Under the pieces are notes generated by a model. The model was not told where the DNA came from. It saw only the letters and a list, made by a program, of their open reading frames with translations, and did not search any database. From positions 62,001 to 126,000 of the forward strand of contig NZ_JAJVKV010000001.1 of NCBI RefSeq assembly GCF_024198175.1: DNA of 64,000 bases, read 5' to 3'. The stretch comes from Pyxidicoccus xibeiensis (GTDB taxonomy: Bacteria; Myxococcota; Myxococcia; Myxococcales; Myxococcaceae). The stretch's first letter is position 1, and each line of letters starts with the position of its first letter. Positions 27,619 to 36,218 of the stretch are shown here, piece by piece. A program made the position numbers and the translations under genes.

Positions 27619-28859
27619 GACGCCTCCTCCTGCACCTCGGTCAGCAACGTGTGGAAGGCCTCCAGCAGCGCCGGGGCCGGCGGCTCCTGGAAGTCCCTCG
27701 CGTAGCGCGCGCGGAAGACGTCCTCGGGGGTGCGCTCCTTCAGCGACAGGCCCGGCTGGGCCTCCGCCAGCGCGCCGCCGGTGCCGGTGTACGCGGGCGT
27801 CAGCTTCACCAGCCGCGCCGCCTTGCCCTCCAGCACCTTCTCCACCTTGTGCCGCAGCGACGGCTCCGGCCGGGGCAGCGCCACGCAGACCTCCAGGTAG
27901 GGCCGCGCCCACTCCAGCGAGCCCTCCTCGCGGTCCGGCAGCGCCTCCAGCAGCGCCACCACTTCCTCCAGCGGCACCGCGTCCCGCGCGGGCACGCGAA
28001 CCATGTCCGTGGTGCGAGGCACCGTGAGCGGGCGCACGCTGTCCAGCGCGTCCCCCTTCAGGTCCACCAGCAGCACCTGGTGCCGGTAGCCCGCCTCGGA
28101 CAGGGACAGCGGCAGTGGCGAGCCGCTGTACCGGACGCCCTCGCGCCCGCCCACGCGCTGCGCCTTGTGCAGGTGCCCCAGGGCCGCGTAGGCCACGTCC
28201 TCCGGGAACAGGTCCACCGGCAGCGCGTGCTGGTTGCCGCCGAGAATCTTGCGCTCGCTCAGCGCGGACAGCTCGGTGCCCGTCATGTAGCAGTGGCCCA
28301 TGGCCACCAGGGCCTGCCCCTTCTGGCGCCGGTGCCGTCCGGCGGCCAGCACCTCGCCGTACACCGCGCGCACGCCCTCCACCAGCCGGTCTCCGGCCTC
28401 CTGCGAGACGGGGGGCAGGTCCGCGGGCCGCAGGTAGGGCACCGCCGCCACCCACGCGCTCACGCGCCCCTTGGCGTCGTGCAGCGGCACCAGCAGTCGC
28501 TCCAGCTCCAGCTCACCGCGGGCGCGAGGCAGGCCGCCCACCACGCGCACTCCGAGCGCGGCGAACAGCGGGTCCGGCGCATCCAGCCGTGCCGCCGAGT
28601 CGTGGTTGCCGCCGATGACGACCACGTCCAGCCGGGGCAGCTTGCGCCGGGCCCTGGCGACGAACTGGTACCAGGCCGCCTGGGCGTCCGCGCTGGGGTT
28701 GGCGGTGTCGAAGATGTCGCCGGCCACCAGCAGCGCATCCACGGCGTGCGTCTCCAGCGTGTCCAGCAGCCAGTCCAGGAACGCGGCGTGCTCCGCCTCG
28801 CGCGAGACGTCGTACAGCGTGTGCCCCAGGTGCCAGTCCGACGTGTGCAGCAGGCGCAT
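27615..28859 (-). CDS. sbcD: Exonuclease subunit SbcD (Mre11-like nuclease)
   Basis: This 414-aa calcineurin-like phosphoesterase is the nuclease partner of SbcC. Motifs in order are LLHTSDWHLGHTLYD, LLVAGDIFDTANPS, VVIGGNHDSAARL, AMGHCYM and AALGHLHKAQRVG, followed by a capping domain. ATG 28859 is chosen over the longer frame to 28973 because it begins directly at the MRLLHTSDWHLG motif and has GGAGGG upstream. Its stop overlaps the sbcC start. Confidence 0.92.
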   Translation of the reverse strand: MRLLHTSDWHLGHTLYDVSREAEHAAFLDWLLDTLETHAVDALLVAGDIFDTANPSADAQAAWYQFVARARRKLPRLDVVVIGGNHDSAARLDAPDPLFAALGVRVVGGLPRARGELELERLLVPLHDAKGRVSAWVAAVPYLRPADLPPVSQEAGDRLVEGVRAVYGEVLAAGRHRRQKGQALVAMGHCYMTGTELSALSERKILGGNQHALPVDLFPEDVAYAALGHLHKAQRVGGREGVRYSGSPLPLSLSEAGYRHQVLLVDLKGDALDSVRPLTVPRTTDMVRVPARDAVPLEEVVALLEALPDREEGSLEWARPYLEVCVALPRPEPSLRHKVEKVLEGKAARLVKLTPAYTGTGGALAEAQPGLSLKERTPEDVFRARYARDFQEPPAPALLEAFHTLLTEVQEEAS

Positions 28860-29096
28860 CCGGCGTTCACCCTCCCTCGTCCCACAGCGCTGGTGCCGGC
28901 GGGCAGCCTCCCCTGGGGAAGCCACCCGCTCCAAGCGGCAGGCGCCTGCTCCCTTACTCGCTCCCTCTGACATGGACGCAAGTTCTTGGAAGTACGAGCA
29001 GTTACAAAGGGGACTCCCCCGCCGGGTCCTGGCCTCCTACCCCACGCGCGGGGGTGGCTGGCAGGCGCCGCCCGTCCCAGAGGATGCTCGCGTCAC

Positions 29097-29732
29097 ATGT
29101 CCAGCGGCTCCCCGTTCTCCTTCGTCCACGTGCTGCTCGTCCTGGCCCTCATCGCGGTGCTCTGGTTCTTCACGTCGCGAGCGCGCAGGGAGCGGCACGA
29201 GGCGTGGAGCACCTTCGCGGCCCGCAACGACTGGGTCTTCAGCAAGAGCAAAGAGGGTGGAATGGAGATACAGGGGCTCCACCAGGAGCGGCAGCTCTCG
29301 GTGCTGACGGAAAGCCGGCATGGCGGCAATGGCCATCGCATCGTGACGGTGGTGCGGCTGGAGCTGGGGGATGCGCTGCCGCCGGAGCTGACGCTGGAGC
29401 CCGAGGGACTCGGGGACCGGTTCATGAAGCTCTTCGGCGTGAAGGACGAGGAGGTGGGAGACGCGGAGCTCGACGAGGCGCTCGACCTCCAGCACGTCAC
29501 ACCCGAGTCCCGCGCCGTGCTGCGCAACCCGCGCGTGCGTGAGCGGGTGCTGGCGCTGCGTGACGCCTACAAGCGCTTCTCCATCGTGGGTGGGCTGCTG
29601 GAGGCGGAGCAGGACGGCGTGCCGGACACCGTCGCGGAGCTGGACACGCTGGTCGCTCCGGCCTTCGCCCTGAGCAGGGCGCTGGACGAGGCGGCCGGAC
29701 TCTCCCCTGAGGAGAGAGTCGTCCCGGCCTGA
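29097..29732 (+). CDS. Single-pass membrane protein of unknown function
   Basis: The 211-aa protein has one N-terminal transmembrane helix (VHVLLVLALIAVLWFFTS, about residues 9-26), a basic stretch (RARRERHEAW), then a soluble cytoplasmic-type domain with mixed alpha/beta character (FAARNDWVFSKSKEGGMEIQG...) and a helical C-terminus. The layout resembles other small bacterial proteins with an anchored domain after an AARNDW-type phrase, but I do not recognise a named family. ATG 29097 is chosen because it begins just before the helix. It is divergent from sbcD and convergent with the immunity gene. Confidence 0.65.
   Translation: MSSGSPFSFVHVLLVLALIAVLWFFTSRARRERHEAWSTFAARNDWVFSKSKEGGMEIQGLHQERQLSVLTESRHGGNGHRIVTVVRLELGDALPPELTLEPEGLGDRFMKLFGVKDEEVGDAELDEALDLQHVTPESRAVLRNPRVRERVLALRDAYKRFSIVGGLLEAEQDGVPDTVAELDTLVAPAFALSRALDEAAGLSPEERVVPA
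29698..29720. terminator. Hairpin inside the 3' end of the membrane-protein gene
   Basis: GACTCTC (29698-29704) pairs with GAGAGTC (29714-29720), with an extra inner CC/GG pair. It lies at the convergent junction with the Imm11-like gene, whose stop is only 9 bp beyond this CDS, so a terminator embedded in coding sequence is plausible. Confidence 0.35.
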
Positions 29733-29741
29733 AGCCCGGGG

Positions 29742-30311
29742 CTACACGTCCACGAACTTCGCGCCCGTGGCCTTCACCCGCTCCACGGCTTTCTTGATGT
29801 CTTCGGAGACGATGAGGGCGATGTCCCAACCCCAGGTGCGAAAGACCTTCGCGTCACCCACCTTCGAAGGGTCGATGCGCAGCCCGGCCACGACTTTGTA
29901 GTCGCCGACCCGCTCCGGCTGCCCGTGCTCGGGCTTCCAGTAACGCACCTCCTCGGAGGCGTTGTCGTCGATGCAGCGGATGCGCTTCGTGGCCACCAAG
30001 ATGACGTACTGGTCCGGGTAGCCCTTGATGTCCACCGGGAGCAACTGCACGTCATCGGGAGCCAGCTCCGCGATGAGGGCTGCCACCCGGACATGGACGA
30101 CAGGTGCAGCACCGATACCCGCTGTGCAGAACTCCAATCGCCTCCCTCGCCCGTCGATGGGTACTGTCAGGTGGCCGGTGACACGAACCGGTTGGCCGGC
30201 TGTGAAGATATAGGGGTTCTCCACCTCTTGGCCTTGCTCGTCCAAAGGGTCACCCAGATCCCAGTTCCCGGCCTTCATGTATTCTTTGAGCCTGAAGTAT
30301 CTCTTGGGCAT
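29742..30311 (-). CDS. Imm11-family (DUF1629-like) immunity protein, SitI-like
   Basis: The 189-aa protein matches the myxobacterial Imm11/DUF1629 pattern: it begins RYFRLKEY, has NWDLGDP, and ends with a conserved block containing KRIRCIDD, EVRYWKPEHGQPERVGDY, GLRIDPSKV, FRTWGWDIALIVSE and TGAKFVDV. Such proteins are encoded directly after polymorphic toxins and neutralise them; here the AHH nuclease ORF ends 19 bp upstream. It has no signal peptide, so it acts in the cytoplasm, where an AHH nuclease would hit DNA or RNA. The pairing with the neighbouring toxin is inferred from gene order. Confidence 0.82.
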   Translation of the reverse strand: MPKRYFRLKEYMKAGNWDLGDPLDEQGQEVENPYIFTAGQPVRVTGHLTVPIDGRGRRLEFCTAGIGAAPVVHVRVAALIAELAPDDVQLLPVDIKGYPDQYVILVATKRIRCIDDNASEEVRYWKPEHGQPERVGDYKVVAGLRIDPSKVGDAKVFRTWGWDIALIVSEDIKKAVERVKATGAKFVDV

Positions 30312-30330
30312 GGTGGATGTCCTCTCTACA

Positions 30331-30867
30331 TCACTTGCCGCGGGTCACGAGCCTGTGAAGCCTCGTTCCCTTCGTCGTGACTTCCACAGCCAGTTCCTCG
30401 AGTGCGACCGTTAGCGCCTTGCGACATGCAGCCACTGTGCGGCATGTCAGTGTCGCGTCGCGGAGCGTTTCGTAGACAGCCTCGTGGTACTCCTGCGGAT
30501 GAGGACCCTTGTGGCCTGGGACATCAATGATGTTCTCGGAGTCCTCCAGTTCCATCCCCGCCTTCCGGAAGATCCTCCTGAACTCTGGCGTCCAGGGCCC
30601 TCCGCGAGCAGCGGAGATGCTGTTCTTGTTGGTAGCAAGGTGGTGACTCTGACGCCTCTGCCGGCTCGCCATGACGACCGCATTGGGCGCAAGCGCAATG
30701 GTGAAGCCCTCGGCAGTCACCGCTACCGACTGCACGCTGCCTACCGCCGCGTACTGAAAGCCTGCCTGCGACTCCACGGCGAGCGCCGCCTGGGCCGAGC
30801 CGGGTAGCCGCGCGGACTTCGCCGCCAGCCCCGCCGTGTTGCCAATGGCGGCTGTGGCCAGCATCAC
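30331..30867 (-). CDS. AHH-nuclease toxin domain, C-terminal part of a frameshifted SitA-like toxin
   Basis: These 178 codons carry a hydrophobic segment (MLATAAIGNTAGLAAK) and then the AHH nuclease domain. The domain has the histidine pair in QSHHLATNKN, the core TPEFRRIFRKAGMELEDSENIIDVPGHKGPHPQEYHEAVY and a conserved CRTVAACRKAL tail. AHH belongs to the HNH/endonuclease VII-like toxin group. The GTG at 30867 overlaps the preceding stop (GTGA), but this is not a natural N-terminus. In homologous myxobacterial toxins as I know them the phrase GKNAARVFVMLATAAIGNTAG is continuous, and one extra A in the A4 run (T4 at 30884-30887 on the plus strand) would restore exactly that. I regard this as the toxin tip of a broken or frameshift-expressed gene. 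Confidence 0.78.
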   Translation of the reverse strand: MMLATAAIGNTAGLAAKSARLPGSAQAALAVESQAGFQYAAVGSVQSVAVTAEGFTIALAPNAVVMASRQRRQSHHLATNKNSISAARGGPWTPEFRRIFRKAGMELEDSENIIDVPGHKGPHPQEYHEAVYETLRDATLTCRTVAACRKALTVALEELAVEVTTKGTRLHRLVTRGK

Positions 30868-31661
30868 GAAGACGCGCGCCGCGTTTTCCCGAGGACTTCG
30901 CCGTACGCCTCACCCGCCGCCTGCAACTGCTCGAAGGAGGTGGCCCGGTCCACCTCGCGCACCAGCGTCAGCCACCCGTCCAGCAGGAGCCACACCGTGT
31001 CCACGCCCAGGTAGGCAATGGCGACGGCGGTCAGGGTGGCGGCCAGGCCCTTGCTCACCGGCTCGGGTAGCGCCCAGAGCAGCAGATACATCGTCACCGA
31101 AGCCGTGAGGGCGGCCATGACGGCATTGGGGTCCGCCATGTCCTCCAGGGCCTCGGCTGTCTCCGCCCAGACCGAATCCATGGCGATGGCCATGGCCAGC
31201 GTGTACTTGCCGTCGCTGGCCAGCAGCGGACCTTCATCCAGAAGGCGCAGACAGTCCCCGGGCTGCTGCTTCCGCGCGCACCACTGACCGTAGGCACGCG
31301 TCAGCTCCTCGTCCGCGTAGGACTCCAGGAGATGCGGACCATCTGCGTCCTCAGGGCCCTGGGCGAGAAGCCGCTGGTGGCGGTGCTCGTACCGATACAC
31401 CCCACTCCGGGAAGGAACGCCAAAAAGCTCCCGGGCCGCCTGCATGGGATTGCGCACGGGCCGCACGTCCCGAGCAAGCTCCACCACTGTTTCCCTGAAC
31501 TCCTCATCGTCGAGTTCAGCCGCCTCCAACTCGGCACCTTGCTCCTCGGAAGGAGCAATGACGAACGAGCCATCGCCGGTGTCCAGCCGCACGACCCGGG
31601 TTGTCGAGCAGCCGGTAACGACCAACAGCAGGAGCAGTGGCACCGCCCGGCGTAGCGTCAT
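30864..31661 (-). CDS. SitA-like lipoprotein, N-terminal part of a frameshifted polymorphic toxin
   Basis: The 265-aa ORF has a lipoprotein signal (PLLLLLVVTGC, followed by STTRVVRLDTGDG). That opening is typical of myxobacterial SitA-type toxins, which are delivered between kin by outer-membrane exchange. A charged region, a Cys-containing middle (CARKQQPGDCLRLL) and two hydrophobic helices (ASVTMYLLLWALPEPVSKGL, TLTAVAIAYLGVDTVWLLL) follow. It ends with the non-conserved GKTRRASS created by the frameshift, and the AHH toxin domain continues in another frame. GGGAGG precedes the ATG. No SitB-like helper gene is seen nearby. The SitA assignment rests on pattern recognition of the N-terminus and gene order. 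Confidence 0.77.
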   Translation of the reverse strand: MTLRRAVPLLLLLVVTGCSTTRVVRLDTGDGSFVIAPSEEQGAELEAAELDDEEFRETVVELARDVRPVRNPMQAARELFGVPSRSGVYRYEHRHQRLLAQGPEDADGPHLLESYADEELTRAYGQWCARKQQPGDCLRLLDEGPLLASDGKYTLAMAIAMDSVWAETAEALEDMADPNAVMAALTASVTMYLLLWALPEPVSKGLAATLTAVAIAYLGVDTVWLLLDGWLTLVREVDRATSFEQLQAAGEAYGEVLGKTRRASS

Positions 31662-31787
31662 CGAGTGCCTCCCAGTACAAGTACCACCAGCGAACAGGCC
31701 ATGGACGGCCGAGGCACTGGAACCACTGATGGCTCCAGCCCTCGGACCGGCCAGCGCGCTACACGTAACGGCACCTGAAGCCCCGTC

Positions 31788-34556
31788 CTACTCCTCGCGC
31801 GCCCGCCTCCGACGCAGTGCCAGCGCCGCGAGCGCCAGCCACGCGAGCGGCCCCACCGGAGCCACGCCGCAGTTGCAGCCACTCTCCTCCTCGAGAGGCG
31901 GCGGGCTCGCCCCCGCATCCGTGCCGCCCGTGCCCGCATCCGTCCCGGCATCCGTGCCCGCATCCGTCCCGGCATCCGGCTCGGCCAGGTCGCAGCTCCC
32001 CTCGCCCACGCACACCTTCACCTGGGCCTCGGCCTGCCGCCCCGCGGTGTCCACCACCACGAACCGCAGCATGTGCCCGCCCGGCGACAGCGCGGTGGTG
32101 TCCCAGCGGTTGTGCTCACCGCCGAAGTGGAAGTGATTGCCCGCTTGCCTGTCGGTGTATTGCAGCACCCCATCCACGTAGAACTCCGCGTGAGTGCAGC
32201 CCACGTCGTCCACGCAGTCGCCGAAGAACTCCGCCGTGGCCCCCACCACCCGCTCGCCCTCCACCGGACGCGTGAGGACGGCCCGCGGCGCCACATCATC
32301 CATCGTGGTGACGGTGAAGGACTGCTCCACGTCCGGTGACACGCCGTTGCTCGCCCGCACCGTCACCTGCTCCGCGCCCGGCGCCGAAGGCGTCCAGGAG
32401 ACGACGCCGGTGGCCGCATCGATGCTCATCCCCTGCGGCCCACGCACCAGCGAGAACGTCGGAGCCGGCCGCCCGCTCGCCTCCACGTCGTAGCGGTAGG
32501 GATTGCCCACCACGGCGGTGGTGACAGGCGTGGAGGTGATGCCGGGCGCCAGCGGCTCGTCATCCAGCTCGACGGCCTCCACCTCGCGCGCATCCAGGCC
32601 CGCCGCGGCCACGGTGATGATGGCCGTGCCTTCCAGGTTGTCCGCGTCCGGGTTGGCCCGCAGCGTGACGACCCTCCGCGTGCTCCAGTTGCTGGTGGTG
32701 AAGCTGAGCGAGGCCCCGTCCTGCACGAGGATGTCACCGTCCCCCCGGGTGCGCGCCACGGTGACGTTGACGGTTCCAGAGGGCTGCTTGTCGAGCGCCA
32801 CCTCGAAGGTCGCCGTGTTGTTCTCCGGGACGCCCACGCGGGTGGACGACAGCACCAGCCGAGGCGCGTTGTCGTCAATGGTGGTGGCCACCACGGACTC
32901 CGTCGCCATCCCGTCCGCCGTCACCGTGAAGGTGGCGGTATCGGGAGCCGCATCCGCATCCACCGCCGCCTCCAGCATCACCACCCGCGGCACGTTCCAG
33001 TCCGTGGTCGAGAAGGTCATCTGCGCGTCCCCGGAGACGCCCAGGTCCGGCGAGCCGCCCATGGCGCGCATCACCTGCACGGTGACGGCGGCGGCAGGAG
33101 CCTCGGCCAGGCGCACGGTGAAGGCGGCGCGTCCGCCCTCCACCACGCGCAGGTTGAGCCCGGACACCACCAGCTTCTGCCCCGTCGCTGTCGGAGTGAT
33201 GCGGCGGAGCGTTCCGCTGGTGTAGCTCAAGGCGTAGAGCGCCCCATCCGGCCCCACCGCCATGTCGACGTTCGAGCTGAAGCCCGTGCCCCACGAGTCC
33301 ACCGTGGCCACGGAGTTGTCCTGCGCCAGCGTGGCCCGCGTCACCTGCCCGGAGTTGAAGTCGCCGAAGAAGTAGTTGCCGCGGAACGCCGCAGGAAAGA
33401 GCGTGGCGTCGTAGAAGGTGCCACCGGTGATGGAGCCTCCCAGCGCCTGGGTCCTCACCAGGCCCCCGCCACTGTTCGCATCCGGTAGCCCCGGCTGCGC
33501 CACGGTGAACGTGGTGGAGTTGGTGGCGTCGGGCACGGACAGGACGCTGGCGACGTAGAACGTGCCGTTGAAGCTCTCCGTCCCCACGCTGAAGACCTCC
33601 ACCTTCTCGCCCTTGCGCAGGCCATGCCGCTGCTCGGTGGTGAAGGTGGTGACGCCGCCCCTGCGCACCGCGCCGGCCCCGGTGATGCCGCGCTCGTCCA
33701 CGCCGTTGGTGCGGTACTTGATGACGGGCGTGATGTAGTCGTTACCCTCGGGCTGGTTGTTCTCGTAATCGTTGTAGCCGGCATGGGAGCGCCTGCTCAC
33801 GACGAAGACCTGCTCGTAGCCATCTCCCACCGTGTTCACCCAGAGCAGCCCGGTGGCTGGCTGGAAGGTAAGGGTGAAGGGATTGCGCTGACCTCTCGCC
33901 CAGATGTACTCGTTGTTGGGCCCCACTCCGTCATTGAACGGGTTGTCGTTGGCGGGTGTGCCATCCAGGTTGGCGCGCCCCACCTTGGCCGCGAGCGACG
34001 TCAGGTCCGCGTCCACGCCCGTGCCGTTGCCCAGGTCCCCCACCGCCCAGTAGAGCTTCCCGTCCGGCCCGAAGCCGATGCCGCCGCCGTCATGGTTGGC
34101 GCCCCGGGTGGGCAGCCTTGGAATCACCACCGTGCGCGCGGTGCCCGTCCCATTGGCGTCCGTGTAGCGGACAATCTGCTGCTCGGACGCGGAGACGGTG
34201 ACGAAGAGGTAGACGTAGCGGTTGACCACGTAGTTCGGGTCGAACGCGATGCCGATGACGCCGCACTCGCTGGAGGTATAGACGACGGGCTCCGTCGCGA
34301 ACGTCCGCGTCACCAGGATGCCGCCCCCGGTCTGGGTGGTCTCCAGGACGCCGTCCTTCATCGTCACCACCACCACCGGACCATTCTTGATGGTGATGAA
34401 CAGGCGGCCCGAGCCATCCGGCGCCCACGCCATGCCCGTGGCCGGGGTGATGGCGTTGGAGGTGTAGTTCGTCTCCGTGAAGCCGGACGGCACCGCGGCC
34501 TGGCCCGGCACGGCCAGCAGCAACAGCAGTAGAGAAATCGCGAGGGATGTGCGCAT
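31788..34556 (-). CDS. Glucose/sorbosone dehydrogenase-like beta-propeller protein with Ig-type domains and MYXO-CTERM tail
   Basis: The 922-aa exported protein has a signal peptide (SLLLLLLAVPGQA) and then a GSDH-type propeller (about residues 25-460). Propeller features include GMAWAPDGSGRLFI, ECGVIGIAFDPNY, THHR-like RGANHDGGGIGFGPDGKLYWAVGD and WARGQRNPFTLTF. An inserted domain of about 80 residues (about 288-370) interrupts the propeller. Two Calx-beta-like repeats (AxxTVRLAEAPAAAVTVQV; ATFEVALDKQPSGTVNVTV), a cadherin/He_PIG-like Ig domain and another beta domain follow. The tail has a Thr/Asp/Ala/Gly repeat, GCNCG, a hydrophobic helix and RRRRAREE, the MYXO-CTERM cell-surface sorting type. 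PQQ-dependent sugar oxidation is the known role of the fold; activity here is untested. Confidence 0.87.
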   Translation of the reverse strand: MRTSLAISLLLLLLAVPGQAAVPSGFTETNYTSNAITPATGMAWAPDGSGRLFITIKNGPVVVVTMKDGVLETTQTGGGILVTRTFATEPVVYTSSECGVIGIAFDPNYVVNRYVYLFVTVSASEQQIVRYTDANGTGTARTVVIPRLPTRGANHDGGGIGFGPDGKLYWAVGDLGNGTGVDADLTSLAAKVGRANLDGTPANDNPFNDGVGPNNEYIWARGQRNPFTLTFQPATGLLWVNTVGDGYEQVFVVSRRSHAGYNDYENNQPEGNDYITPVIKYRTNGVDERGITGAGAVRRGGVTTFTTEQRHGLRKGEKVEVFSVGTESFNGTFYVASVLSVPDATNSTTFTVAQPGLPDANSGGGLVRTQALGGSITGGTFYDATLFPAAFRGNYFFGDFNSGQVTRATLAQDNSVATVDSWGTGFSSNVDMAVGPDGALYALSYTSGTLRRITPTATGQKLVVSGLNLRVVEGGRAAFTVRLAEAPAAAVTVQVMRAMGGSPDLGVSGDAQMTFSTTDWNVPRVVMLEAAVDADAAPDTATFTVTADGMATESVVATTIDDNAPRLVLSSTRVGVPENNTATFEVALDKQPSGTVNVTVARTRGDGDILVQDGASLSFTTSNWSTRRVVTLRANPDADNLEGTAIITVAAAGLDAREVEAVELDDEPLAPGITSTPVTTAVVGNPYRYDVEASGRPAPTFSLVRGPQGMSIDAATGVVSWTPSAPGAEQVTVRASNGVSPDVEQSFTVTTMDDVAPRAVLTRPVEGERVVGATAEFFGDCVDDVGCTHAEFYVDGVLQYTDRQAGNHFHFGGEHNRWDTTALSPGGHMLRFVVVDTAGRQAEAQVKVCVGEGSCDLAEPDAGTDAGTDAGTDAGTGGTDAGASPPPLEEESGCNCGVAPVGPLAWLALAALALRRRRAREE

Positions 34557-34623
34557 GACCCGCCACGCTAACGCACGCGGCGCGCATGCTCAGTCGGTCA
34601 TTTGTACTCGCCGACACCATCCG

Positions 34624-34653
34624 CAGCCGGACCGGCTTTTTCCGCCCCGGCTG
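34624..34653 (-). terminator. Hairpin terminator after phzF-like gene
   Basis: CAGCCGG (34624-34630) pairs with CCGGCTG (34647-34653), 23 bp beyond the stop of the leftward PhzF gene and before the next leftward gene. The 16-nt loop includes an A5/T5 run. Confidence 0.45.
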
Positions 34654-34675
34654 ACGGGTGACGCCCGCACTTCCG

Positions 34676-35458
34676 TCACCAGGTGATGAAGCCCTCCAGG
34701 TACAGCGCGGCCTGGCCTGCGATGCGCACCCGCGCGCCGCGCTCCTCACAGCGCAGCTCGCCGCCGCGCGCGGACACCTGACGCGCGAGGAGCGACTTCT
34801 TCCCCAGCCGCTTGGCCCAGTACGGCACCAGCGAGCAGTGCGCGGAGCCCGTCACCGGGTCCTCCGGCACGCCCGCGCGCGGCGCGAAGAAGCGCGACAC
34901 GAAGTCCGAGTCCTTCCCCGGCGCCGTCGGCACCACCGCGAAGGTGTCCAGCTTCGCCAGCAGCGCCAGGTCCGGCCGCAGCGCGCGCACCTGCTCCTCC
35001 GAGTCGAAGACGGCGACGAGGTCTCTCGAGGCGAACGTCTCGCGAGGCGCCGCGCCCAGCGCCTCCACCAGCCCCGCGGGCGCCAGGCACGGCGAGGGCG
35101 GGCGCGAGGGGAAGTCCATCGCCAGCCACCCGTCCGCCTCCTGCGTCACCACCAGCGGCCCGGAGCGCGACGCGAACTCCACGCGCTCCAGCCCCACCTC
35201 CCACCGGTGGAAGAGCACCCACGCGGCGGCGAGCGTGGCGTGGCCGCACAGGTCCACCTCCTGCGCGGGGGTGAACCAGCGCAGCCGGAAGCCGTCGGCC
35301 TCGCGGACGAAGAAGGCCGTCTCCGAGAGGTTGTTCTCCAGGGCGATGGCCTGGAGCTCCGCGTCCGGCAGCCACGCCTCCAGCGGGCACACCGCGGCGG
35401 GGTTGCCGCCGAAGACGCGGGAGGAGAAGGCATCCACCTGGAAGAGGGGCAGGCGCAT
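34676..35458 (-). CDS. PhzF-family isomerase/epimerase-like protein
   Basis: The 260-aa protein belongs to the PhzF family. It starts LFQVDAFSSRVFGGNPAAVCPL, has the catalytic-Glu region ALENNLSETAFFV, WFTPAQEVDLCGHATLAAAWVLF and the second-half DPVTGSAHCSLVPYWAKRLGK. The family has a diaminopimelate-epimerase-like fold of two halves; members include PhzF of phenazine synthesis, but most have unknown substrates and there are no phenazine genes nearby. ATG 35458 is used rather than 35473 because AAAGGAAG lies between them at the right distance. Confidence 0.88.
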   Translation of the reverse strand: MRLPLFQVDAFSSRVFGGNPAAVCPLEAWLPDAELQAIALENNLSETAFFVREADGFRLRWFTPAQEVDLCGHATLAAAWVLFHRWEVGLERVEFASRSGPLVVTQEADGWLAMDFPSRPPSPCLAPAGLVEALGAAPRETFASRDLVAVFDSEEQVRALRPDLALLAKLDTFAVVPTAPGKDSDFVSRFFAPRAGVPEDPVTGSAHCSLVPYWAKRLGKKSLLARQVSARGGELRCEERGARVRIAGQAALYLEGFITW

Positions 35459-35492
35459 GGGGCTTCCTTTCATTCAACCAACGCCCGCCGGC

Positions 35493-36218
35493 TCAGCCGG
35501 TGGCGGACAGGGTCTGCTCGTACAGCGAGCGCACGCGGCTGGCCAGCTCCGCCGGGTCCGGGCCGAACGACTCGGGTGGCAGCGGCGGCAGCACGCGCAC
35601 GCGGATGGAGGCGCGCGGGCTCATCCACGGGCCGTCGCCGTGCAGCAGGCTCGGCGTGCCCTCCACCACCACCGGCACCACCGGCACGTGCTCCTCCAGC
35701 GCCAGCTGGAAGGCGCCCCGCTTGAAGGGCAGCAGCTGGCCTCCGGTGGAGTACGTCCCCTCGGGGAAGATGAGCACCGGCATGCCCCGGCGCAGCCACC
35801 GCCGGCACGGGTCCAGCAGCTGGTGCATCGCGGTGGACGAGCCCCGGACGATGGGCACGTACGCCAGCAGCGTCATCATCCAGCCCACCAGCGGCAGGGA
35901 GAACAGCGACGCCTTCGCCACGAACTTGTACGGGTGGAACAGGCCCATGACGGCGAGGATGTCCGCGGCGGACTGGTGGTTCACCACCAGCACGCAGGGC
36001 CCGGCCGGAATCTGCTCGCGGCCTTCGATGCGCGTGCGCCAGCCGGGCGACGCGTGCAGCCATATCCAGTGGCACCAGCGGCACACCAGCCCGTGCAAGA
36101 GCCGCCTGTCCCTGTCGAACGGGTACGTGACGAGCAGCAGCAGCGCCCCCAGCGTGAAGAGCATGGGCGCCGTGACGGCGAAGACGAGCCAGAACCAGAG
36201 CGTGACGGCGTACTTCAT
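35493..36218 (-). CDS. 1-acyl-sn-glycerol-3-phosphate acyltransferase (PlsC-like)
   Basis: This 241-aa membrane acyltransferase has N-terminal hydrophobic segments (about residues 5-32), the catalytic HX4D motif in VLVVNHQSAADILAVMGLF, the IVRGSS block, and the phosphate-binding FPEGTYSTGG. It probably transfers acyl groups to lysophosphatidic acid or a related lipid at the inner membrane. The frame is open far upstream to 36902 (antisense of zwf), but ATG 36218 immediately precedes the hydrophobic N-terminus and gives the usual family length. Confidence 0.88.
   Translation of the reverse strand: MKYAVTLWFWLVFAVTAPMLFTLGALLLLVTYPFDRDRRLLHGLVCRWCHWIWLHASPGWRTRIEGREQIPAGPCVLVVNHQSAADILAVMGLFHPYKFVAKASLFSLPLVGWMMTLLAYVPIVRGSSTAMHQLLDPCRRWLRRGMPVLIFPEGTYSTGGQLLPFKRGAFQLALEEHVPVVPVVVEGTPSLLHGDGPWMSPRASIRVRVLPPLPPESFGPDPAELASRVRSLYEQTLSATG

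Noticed and set aside
31900-31990. Short tandem repeats (GCATCCGT-type units)
   Set aside because: They encode the Thr-Asp-Ala-Gly linker of the MYXO-CTERM protein; a low-complexity linker explains them.
34676-35458. Phenazine biosynthesis locus
   Set aside because: Only a PhzF-family gene is present; no phzA-E or G genes lie near it, and most PhzF-like proteins have other roles.
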